From the NCBI GenBank assembly GCA_035545895.1, contig DASZXJ010000190.1, positions 1 to 6,113 of the forward strand: a stretch of 6,113 nucleotides of DNA, written 5' to 3'. Every line of letters begins with the position of its first letter. Positions within the stretch are counted from its first letter, which is position 1. The stretch comes from DASZXJ01 sp035545895. GTDB taxonomy: Bacteria; Planctomycetota; Phycisphaerae; Tepidisphaerales; Tepidisphaeraceae. The translations under genes were made by a program, and so were the position numbers. Below are positions 1 through 5,161 of this stretch, in pieces. Below the pieces are notes generated by a model. It was not told where the DNA came from, did no database searches, and worked only from the letters and a program-made list of their open reading frames with translations.

Positions 1-1
1 C

Positions 2-802
2 GACAAGTGTGATCAACTTGATCGTATAGTGACGCAGAAATTTGGGTTCGAGTCGTCGTTCACTGTCACCGGCCAAACCTATCCGCGAAAGATAGATGCC
101 ATGGTCGTTTCGAGCCTGGCGAACGTCGCAGCCAGCGTGCACAAGTTCTGCAACGATGTCCGCATCCTTGCGGGGCTGAAGCAGTTGGAGGAACCATTTG
201 AAGCCGAACAGGTGGGCTCCAGCGCGATGGCGTATAAGCGCAATCCGATGCGCTGCGAACGCGCGACAGGCTTGGCGCGATTCGTTATCAGCCTGGCCAG
301 CAGCCCGCTGATGACGGCATCTGAGCAGTGGATGGAACGAACGCTCGACGACTCATCGAATAAACGTCTTTCCGTGCCCGAGCCTTTTCTGGCGATTGAT
401 GGCTGTTTGCAGATCGTCGTGAATGTGGCTCGCGGGCTGGTGGTTTATCCGAAGACCATCGAAGCGGCCGTGATGAGCGAACTGCCGTTCATGGCGACTG
501 AGGAAATCCTGATGGCCACGGTGCAGCAAGGGGGCGATCGGCAGGATTTGCACGAGGTCATTCGCCGTCATTCCCAAGCCGCCGCCGAGCAGGTCAAAAT
601 GCACGGCAAGCCCAACGATCTGATCGACCGCTTGCGAGGTGAATCCCAGTTTGCGAAGGTGAACCTGAACGATGTGCTTAGGCCCGCTGCATATGTTGGC
701 CGGGCGCCTCAGCAGGTCGAGCATTTTGTGAAGACCGTCGTGGCTCCCATTCGCAAGCGATATGCCGCAAAGCTGGGGCAAAATGTGTCGCTCAAAGTCT
801 GA
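2..802 (+). CDS. purB: Adenylosuccinate lyase, C-terminal part (5' end outside the window)
   Basis: Adenylosuccinate lyase splits SAICAR to AICAR and adenylosuccinate to AMP, each releasing fumarate, in cytoplasmic purine synthesis. The frame is open from base 2, so the gene enters from the left; the GTG at 29 is internal because homologous sequence continues upstream of it. The 266 visible residues are a little over half of the usual length of about 480. The fumarate-lyase signature GSSAMAYKRNP lies at 215-247 and includes the mobile-loop serines, one of which is the catalytic residue in this family. The usual form is SSAMPYKRNP, so Pro is replaced by Ala, a position the signature leaves free. 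The segments TGQTYPRK, EQWMERTLDDSSNKR, GLVVYPK and ELPFMATE resemble the animal-type ADSL clade more than the E. coli type. The stop is TGA at 800-802. The Nudix gene starts 8 bases later. Confidence 0.95.
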   Translation, partial: DKCDQLDRIVTQKFGFESSFTVTGQTYPRKIDAMVVSSLANVAASVHKFCNDVRILAGLKQLEEPFEAEQVGSSAMAYKRNPMRCERATGLARFVISLASSPLMTASEQWMERTLDDSSNKRLSVPEPFLAIDGCLQIVVNVARGLVVYPKTIEAAVMSELPFMATEEILMATVQQGGDRQDLHEVIRRHSQAAAEQVKMHGKPNDLIDRLRGESQFAKVNLNDVLRPAAYVGRAPQQVEHFVKTVVAPIRKRYAAKLGQNVSLKV

Positions 803-810
803 CGCCCATC

Positions 811-1260
811 ATGTCATTTGCTACAACTCCCCATTTTGGCCAGCGAGTAAAGGGCGTCGTATACAAGGATCGACCCGGTGCATATGCGGTGATTCGCGAT
901 GAGGCCGGCCGAATTGCGGTCGTGCTCACAGGTAAAGCGTATTTCCTGCCTGGGGGAGGCTGCGACAATTCCGAATCTTGTGAGCAAACCCTCGCAAGGG
1001 AAGGGTTGGAAGAGTGCGGCCGATCCATTCTGGTTGTTCGCGAACTGGGTAAGGCTGTGCAGTATGTCAGCACCCGATCCGGCAAGCATTACGCCAAACA
1101 GTGCGCCTATTTTGAAGGGAAATTCGACAATGCACCGGTTCGCAAGCCATCAGAACCCGACAATGTTTTGCACTTCCTGTCACCAGCCGAAGCAATGAGT
1201 CAGTTGGTGCTGGAAGCCGATCGGTGGGCGCTGTCTCGCTTATTGGAAAGCACGGATTAA
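811..1260 (+). CDS. Nudix hydrolase family protein
   Basis: This is a 149-residue single-domain Nudix protein. Family members cleave nucleoside diphosphates linked to another moiety, using divalent metal ions. The Nudix box spans residues 49-71 with exact spacing: G49, E55, R63-E64, E67-E68 and G70, so the metal-binding glutamates are present. The two usually hydrophobic positions are Gly65 and Arg71, which is atypical. The preceding stretch (residues 22-47, ending in FLPGGG) fits the strand leading into the box. There is no signal peptide, so it should be cytoplasmic. It starts 8 bases after the purB stop with no good Shine-Dalgarno sequence, which suggests co-transcription and perhaps translational coupling. 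ATG 811 is the first Met, and homology-like sequence begins about 20 residues later. The substrate cannot be told from sequence; a house-cleaning role on (d)NTPs or a nucleotide-sugar substrate are both possible. Confidence 0.88.
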   Translation: MSFATTPHFGQRVKGVVYKDRPGAYAVIRDEAGRIAVVLTGKAYFLPGGGCDNSESCEQTLAREGLEECGRSILVVRELGKAVQYVSTRSGKHYAKQCAYFEGKFDNAPVRKPSEPDNVLHFLSPAEAMSQLVLEADRWALSRLLESTD

Positions 1261-1263
1261 ACC

Positions 1264-1321
1264 GCCGCTTGCGCCTTAGCGCGAGCGGCGATACTTGCGT
1301 TCGCGATAAGCCGCAAGCGGC
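1264..1321. repeat. Long imperfect inverted repeat (hairpin) after the Nudix gene
   Basis: Bases 1264-1284 pair with 1301-1321: 19 of 21 positions match, with mismatches at 1274/1311 and 1279/1306, leaving a 16-base loop (1285-1300). The outer arms are GCCGCTTGCG and CGCAAGCGGC. It begins 4 bases after the Nudix stop. No T-run follows, so it is not a classical intrinsic terminator for the plus strand, though it could stabilise the 3' end or slow the polymerase. From memory, GCCGCTTGCGGCTTAGCG-like hairpins recur between genes in planctomycetes; that makes it a possible dispersed REP-like element, but only one copy is present here. Confidence 0.7.
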
Positions 1322-1340
1322 ACCCATGGAACACATCAAT

Positions 1341-1369
1341 AAAAAAGCCCACGGAGGTTATCCATGGGC
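1341..1369 (-). terminator. Intrinsic terminator of the PEP-CTERM gene
   Basis: Read on the minus strand, GCCCATGG (1369-1362) pairs with CCGTGGGC (1354-1347) around a 7-base loop, followed directly by six T (1346-1341). The stem is 8 bp with one G-U wobble. On the plus strand the same position would be a C-A mismatch with no T-run after it, so the element is oriented for the minus strand. It lies 28 bases past the stop of the gene at 1398-2138 and also separates it from the convergent purB-Nudix transcript. Confidence 0.85.
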
Positions 1370-1397
1370 CTTCACGGCTCCTCCGCGTGCCGAAGTT

Positions 1398-2138
1398 TTA
1401 TTTGCGACGTCGACGCAGCAGCACAGGCAGGCCGCTGGCGAGCAAGCCAAGGGTGGATGGCTCGGGCAGAACGATCGAAATCTGAATTCCCGCGCCAGCC
1501 AGCTTCTTATCGATGAACGATGTGCTGCCCGCAACGCTGGTGGCTTGCAAGGTATTATCGACGGTGATCGTAAAGTGAATGATATCCGTGCCGATCAACT
1601 GGACCGCTGTGACCTCCATGAATCCGTTCCAGGCGCCTGCAGCGCTACCAGAGGGCGAACCAACCGAAACCGGAAACCCGCCAAGCGGAGCGACGGTGTG
1701 AAGCGTGTCCGTGTAGACCTGACCAAAGTTGTCGCGGTTGGAAACGACCAGCAAACCTGTTGCCTGAACGTTGCCAATTCCGAGAATGCTATACGAGCCA
1801 AGCTCATCGATTCGGAATCCTTGAAGAGGCAAAGGCTGGTTGGTATTGGGGTTGGTCGCGAGGATATCAACGTCAAATCGAAGCATGCCATCGGTCGTGA
1901 CGGCATTTCCATTGCTGCTATTGGCTCGGAACTGATCCGGATGGAAAGTGAAAGTCAAACCCGAGACGGTCGGACTTCCCCACAAATCGTCGGTGCTTCC
2001 GCCTCCCGACCAGGAAATTAAACCGTTGCTTCCGCTTGGATTGGTCCACGGAACAAATGCGGCGCGTACCACCAAAGGGTCAGCCACAAGCATTGCAAGC
2101 AGCAGAATTGCGCCAAGAGATGCGCGTTTCAAGTGCAT
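1398..2138 (-). CDS. PEP-CTERM sorting-domain exported protein of unknown function
   Basis: This 246-residue protein is built for export. Residues 1-26 are a Sec signal peptide: basic start MHLKR, a hydrophobic core, and probable cleavage after VRA. The tail is a PEP-CTERM signal: Pro225-Glu226-Pro227, a short hydrophobic stretch (about 230-241), then RRRRK. Such tails are recognised by exosortase in bacteria that make exopolysaccharide, so the mature protein is expected at the cell surface or in the matrix. The middle part is Gly/Ser/Thr/Asn-rich with alternating hydrophobic residues, suggesting a beta-sandwich; it has no cysteine and no catalytic motif I recognise. ATG at 2138 is preceded by a good Shine-Dalgarno AGGGAG (2150-2145) 6 bases away. 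A long plus-strand open frame covers the same DNA, but its protein is low-complexity and lacks these signals. A candidate promoter and a terminator on this strand bracket the gene. Confidence 0.88.
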   Translation of the reverse strand: MHLKRASLGAILLLAMLVADPLVVRAAFVPWTNPSGSNGLISWSGGGSTDDLWGSPTVSGLTFTFHPDQFRANSSNGNAVTTDGMLRFDVDILATNPNTNQPLPLQGFRIDELGSYSILGIGNVQATGLLVVSNRDNFGQVYTDTLHTVAPLGGFPVSVGSPSGSAAGAWNGFMEVTAVQLIGTDIIHFTITVDNTLQATSVAGSTSFIDKKLAGAGIQISIVLPEPSTLGLLASGLPVLLRRRRK

Positions 2139-2304
2139 TGGTCTCTCCCTCTCCCGCTGTGAAATGCAAGCGAAAGATACTCATGAATACCAAACATTTT
2201 CCCACCGAATCCGGCTTCAGAAACCGCCATTCTCGGCCTGGAGACAAAGTCAGACAAGCCCTCAAGCGTTCACTATATCGAAGCAGTGCAGAATAGCCAA
2301 GAGA

Positions 2305-2332
2305 ATTATCATAAAGGTTGAAATTACTTCAA
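2305..2332 (-). promoter_or_regulatory. Candidate sigma-70-like promoter for the PEP-CTERM gene
   Basis: On the minus strand TTGAAG (2332-2327, 4 of 6 to TTGACA) is followed by a 16-base spacer and GATAAT (2310-2305, 5 of 6 to TATAAT). It would start transcription near 2298 and give a leader of about 160 bases before the ATG at 2138. It is a consensus match only; planctomycete promoters often deviate, and a site nearer the gene is possible. Confidence 0.35.
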
Positions 2333-2333
2333 C
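2317..2333. promoter_or_regulatory. Palindrome GTTGAA-N5-TTCAAC overlapping the candidate -35
   Basis: There is a perfect 6-bp inverted repeat with a 5-base centre: 2317-2322 and 2328-2333. Its right arm overlaps the candidate minus-strand -35 hexamer (2332-2327), the usual place for a repressor operator. The element is too short and too AT-rich to be an efficient terminator, and no T-run follows. The binding protein is unknown. Confidence 0.4.
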
Positions 2334-2449
2334 GCTTCAGCTTATCAATTAACGCCATTTATCAAAGGACTTAATACTCTTAATTCGCTCTGAAGTCCAC
2401 ATATGATACCTGTAGAAATAACGGTTCAGAAAGCCGAAGTATTCCATTA

Positions 2450-2483
2450 GAATTTGGGGAAATGATATTGGAATTTGGGAAAA
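2450..2483. repeat. Two direct repeats GAATTTGGGRAAA spaced 21 bp
   Basis: GAATTTGGGGAAA (2450-2462) and GAATTTGGGAAAA (2471-2483) match at 12 of 13 positions and start 21 bases apart, two turns of B-DNA, so both would face the same side of the helix. They end about 130 bases upstream of the GH15 start. The core AATTTGGGAAA occurs again, inverted, at 5049-5059 just after that gene. The arrangement is typical of a cooperative protein-binding site; this is an inference from spacing. Confidence 0.5.
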
Positions 2484-2526
2484 GGCGCAGAAAATGCATG
2501 CTATCTTTCGAATTTTAACATCGATG

Positions 2527-2547
2527 ATTGGCAGGTGTTGTGCCGAT
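2527..2547 (+). other. Small hairpin upstream of the GH15 gene
   Basis: ATTGGCA (2527-2533) can pair with TGCCGAT (2541-2547) around a 7-base loop, a 7-bp stem with one U-G pair. It ends 64 bases before the GH15 start and would lie in the leader if transcription begins upstream. No T-run follows. It may be a chance fold or a modest regulatory structure. Confidence 0.25.
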
Positions 2548-2611
2548 GAGAAGATAGGTAAATTCGCCGCCGCGTTAGCTTCGGGTGCGCGCCCAGAGAG
2601 AGTGCAAACTA

Positions 2612-5035
2612 ATGCCGCGTGATATTCCAGTGGGTAATGGGCGTCTGCTGGTTACCTTTGACAGTCAATATCAGATTCGAGACGTTTATTTTCCGCACGT
2701 TGGCCAGGAAAACCACGCGGGCGCCGGGCCTTGCCGATTCGGGGTCTTCACCGACATGCCCGGACGCGGCAAGGGGCACCTCTATTGGACCAGCGACCAT
2801 GGCTGGGTCATCCGCCAGCGATATCTTCGCGACACTCTGACCACCAGCGTCAGTCTCGATCACCGCGATCTCAAGCTCGCGATGTATTGCAACGATGTCG
2901 TCGATTTCCACCGGTCGATCTTTGTTCGCAAGATCAAGCTTAAAAATCTGGCCGGGTATGACCGCACCGTACAAATCGTCCACCACCAGGATTTCAATAT
3001 GCTCGGGACCAAGGTGGGCGATACCGCCTACTACGATCCCGAACTCCGCTCGATCGTTCACTATCGCAACAAGCGGTATTTGATGGTCACTTTCTTTGCC
3101 GACGACCAGCAGCGAATCGACGAATACGCCACCGGCACTTCCGGCTTTCACGGCGCCGAAGGCACCTGGCGCGATGCTGAAGATGGACATTTGCAGGGAA
3201 ACCCAATCGCACAAGGCGCGGTCGATTCAACTCTGTCGCTGCATGTTCAGGCGCCGGGCGAAGGGGACAAAACCGTTTACATGGTTCTCATTGCCGGCGA
3301 ATCGCGCGAGGAACTGCTCGAACTTCATAAATGGATCCTGAAGATGGGCCCGCAAGGGGTGATTGACCGCACGACCGCTTATTGGCGTCTCTGGGTGGGG
3401 GGGACCAATATCAACTTCGGCAATCTTCCGCCCAAGGTGGTCGATTTGTTCAAACGTTCGCTGCTCATCATGCGAACGCAGATTGACAATGATGGCGCGA
3501 TCATCGCAGCCAACGATTCGGACATCATGCAGTTCTCGCGTGACACCTATTCATACATGTGGCCACGCGATGGCGCTCTGGTTGCGGATTCACTGGATCT
3601 GGCGGGTTTTCCCGACGTGGCGCGGTCGTTTTACAGTTTCTGCCAGCGCGTGATTACGCCGGAAGGATTTTTCCATCACAAGTACAATCCGGATGGTTCG
3701 CCCGCTTCGAGCTGGCATCCGTGGGTCATCAAGGGCCAAAGCGCCATGCCCATTCAGGAGGATGAAACGGCGCTGGTGGTCTGGGCGTTGTGGCGACACT
3801 ACTTCAAATATCGTGACATCGAATTTGTCCGGCCCCTGTGGGTCGATATCGTTCAGAAGGCCGCCGATTTCATGGTCCGCTATCGCGATCCGCGCACCGG
3901 CATGCCATTGCCGAGTTACGATTTGTGGGAAGAGCGGTGGGGTGTCCACGCATTTACCGTCGCCGCGACCTATGCGGGGTTGAAGGCTGCTTATAACTTT
4001 GCCATCGCGTTTGGCGATCGCCCGCGTGCCGAAAGTTACGGCAAAGCCGCCGACGAAATCAAAGCCGCTGCCGAGAAACATCTCTACAGCCACAAGCTCG
4101 GCCGATTCGTTCGCCGGCTCGTGCCCCGCGAAGGCGATGCCACTCCCGATTCATCCACCACCGACCTGTTCGAAGTCGATGAAGTGCTCGATGCCTCGGT
4201 GTTTGCCATCTATAAATTTCACCTGTTTGAAAGCGATGATCCTCGCGTGATCGCGACCATGCGCGCGGTCGAGGAAAAACTATGGGTCAAAACTCGCGTG
4301 GGGGGCGTGGCACGGTATGAAAACGATTACTATCACCGCATCAGCAATGACATCGCATCCGTTCCGGGCAATCCATGGTTTATTTGCACGCTTTGGCTTG
4401 CCGACTATTTCATCACCCGCGCTCATACGCCGACCGAATTGAAAACCGCACTACCCATTTTTGAATGGGCCGCTTCCCATGCGATGGAATCCGGAGTCCT
4501 GGCTGAACAGGTCAATCCGTACACCAACGAGCCAATTTCGGTCAGCCCGCTGACCTGGTCGCACGCGACCGTCGTCAGCACCACGATCAAGTACCTTGAA
4601 AAGCTTGAGCAATTACAATCTTGTTCAACGTGCAATCAGCCGATTTTCCGAATGCGCCGAATAGGTGCCACTGAAGCCAAAGCTCATTCACATGGCGATC
4701 TGATCGAAGCGAGTCTGGAACAAAACATCAGTCGCGAAACCGCTGCAGCGATGGGCAAATTCGTCAAGCAGGATCCGCGCAGCCGCCAGGAAATGCGTGC
4801 CACGCTTTCCATCGACGTTCGCGATTGTATCGGCTGCGATGTATGCGTCGCCCATTGCGAGCGAGGTGTATTGATGATGGTCGATGGCAAGGCGCTGATT
4901 GATCTGCGTCACCTCAATAAATGTGATCTTGACGGGGAATGTGTTGAAGTTTGCCCGACCGATGTGGTTACGCTCGTGCTTCAGCCGGTCGAAAAAACGC
5001 GGGAAAACGAACAAAAGCCAGCCGCTGGCGCGTAA
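2612..5035 (+). CDS. GH15 glucoamylase-type hydrolase fused to a C-terminal ferredoxin-like domain
   Basis: This 807-residue protein has no signal peptide, so it is probably cytoplasmic. Residues 1 to about 270 form the N-terminal beta domain of prokaryotic GH15 enzymes (GNGRLLVTFD, YFPHVGQENH). Residues of about 275-665 are the (alpha/alpha)6 catalytic barrel: WPRD at 317-320 (sugar-binding Arg/Asp), Glu440 in YDLWEER (general acid) and Glu632 in LAEQVNP (general base). It should release glucose from maltooligosaccharides or glycogen, resembling the oligosaccharide-amylase group; a related alpha-glycoside substrate is possible. A linker follows with C671-x2-C674 and HSH near 696. The last part (about 730-795) is ferredoxin-like: Cys739, 742, 745, 749, then Cys771, Asp774, Cys777, Cys781-Pro. 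Asp774 sits where a cluster cysteine is normal. ATG 2612 is preferred over the in-frame GTG 2585 because it follows a purine-rich GAGAGAG and because family similarity begins about 6 residues in. The frame is unbroken, so the fusion is not a frameshift artefact of this sequence. Confidence 0.9.
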   Translation: MPRDIPVGNGRLLVTFDSQYQIRDVYFPHVGQENHAGAGPCRFGVFTDMPGRGKGHLYWTSDHGWVIRQRYLRDTLTTSVSLDHRDLKLAMYCNDVVDFHRSIFVRKIKLKNLAGYDRTVQIVHHQDFNMLGTKVGDTAYYDPELRSIVHYRNKRYLMVTFFADDQQRIDEYATGTSGFHGAEGTWRDAEDGHLQGNPIAQGAVDSTLSLHVQAPGEGDKTVYMVLIAGESREELLELHKWILKMGPQGVIDRTTAYWRLWVGGTNINFGNLPPKVVDLFKRSLLIMRTQIDNDGAIIAANDSDIMQFSRDTYSYMWPRDGALVADSLDLAGFPDVARSFYSFCQRVITPEGFFHHKYNPDGSPASSWHPWVIKGQSAMPIQEDETALVVWALWRHYFKYRDIEFVRPLWVDIVQKAADFMVRYRDPRTGMPLPSYDLWEERWGVHAFTVAATYAGLKAAYNFAIAFGDRPRAESYGKAADEIKAAAEKHLYSHKLGRFVRRLVPREGDATPDSSTTDLFEVDEVLDASVFAIYKFHLFESDDPRVIATMRAVEEKLWVKTRVGGVARYENDYYHRISNDIASVPGNPWFICTLWLADYFITRAHTPTELKTALPIFEWAASHAMESGVLAEQVNPYTNEPISVSPLTWSHATVVSTTIKYLEKLEQLQSCSTCNQPIFRMRRIGATEAKAHSHGDLIEASLEQNISRETAAAMGKFVKQDPRSRQEMRATLSIDVRDCIGCDVCVAHCERGVLMMVDGKALIDLRHLNKCDLDGECVEVCPTDVVTLVLQPVEKTRENEQKPAAGA

Positions 5036-5048
5036 ATGATTTATTTCC

Positions 5049-5088
5049 TTTCCCAAATTGACAGGGGCTCCCCTGATGGATGGTTAAT
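5049..5088 (+). promoter_or_regulatory. Candidate promoter and palindromic operator ahead of the PAS-GAF gene
   Basis: A perfect TTGACA (5058-5063) is followed 19 bases later by GTTAAT (5083-5088, 4 of 6 to TATAAT). The perfect palindrome CAGGGGCTCCCCTG (5062-5075) begins in the -35 and fills most of the spacer. A long 19-bp spacer holding a dyad is the layout of MerR-family-controlled promoters, although this dyad is about 4 bases off centre. The inverted copy of the AATTTGGGAAA motif (5049-5059) abuts the -35. The palindrome has only a 2- to 4-base loop and no T-run after it, so it is a poor terminator for the GH15 gene. Confidence 0.35.
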
Positions 5089-5161
5089 CAAAGCTCGTCT
5101 AGAATTAACTGAGATGAGTGGGGTGACGGGCAATGAGCTATCCTGGTGAGGATTGAATTTC

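Larger units (their letters stand above)
2139..2611. other. Gene-free divergent intergenic region
   Basis: About 470 bases separate the start of the PEP-CTERM gene (leftward) from the start of the GH15 gene (rightward). From about 2296 to 2530 it is clearly more AT-rich than the flanking genes. It holds the leftward leader and candidate promoter with a palindrome, the direct repeats at 2450-2483 and a small hairpin at 2527-2547, each listed separately. A weak inverted repeat GGACTT (2367-2372) / AAGTCC (2393-2398) is also present. I find no convincing coding sequence or structured RNA gene. No strong sigma-70 promoter stands out for the GH15 gene; TATGAT at 2402-2407 is the best -10-like hexamer, with only a poor -35. 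Confidence 0.75.

Noticed and set aside
1224..2021. 265-residue plus-strand open frame opposite the PEP-CTERM gene
   Set aside because: The translation is low-complexity, Arg/Asn/Asp-rich with no recognisable domain, while the minus strand has a signal peptide, PEP-CTERM tail, ribosome-binding site and terminator.
2080..2265. 61-residue minus-strand frame overlapping the start of the PEP-CTERM gene
   Set aside because: It overlaps the real signal peptide region in another frame and covers the Shine-Dalgarno; no coding signature.
2183..2296. Possible 37-residue basic peptide MNTKHFPTESGF... on the plus strand
   Set aside because: No good ribosome-binding site, no recognised family, and it lies in the leader of the opposite gene; length is within chance.
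2367..2398. GGACTT / AAGTCC inverted repeat with a 20-base loop
   Set aside because: Only 6 bp with a long loop; expected by chance in a region this size.
2528..2558. TTGGCA (2528-2533) with GATAGG (2553-2558) as a GH15 promoter
   Set aside because: The -10 matches only 3 of 6 and the spacer is 19 bases; also TTGGCA is part of the small hairpin. Not strong enough to call.
2609..3214. 201-residue minus-strand frame inside the GH15 gene, and similar ones at 3590-4093 and 4688-5056
   Set aside because: They lie opposite a clearly homologous plus-strand coding region; long antisense frames are expected in GC-rich coding DNA.
5062..5075. CAGGGGCTCCCCTG as a terminator for the GH15 gene
   Set aside because: The loop would be only 2-4 bases and no T-run follows on either side; read instead as a possible operator.
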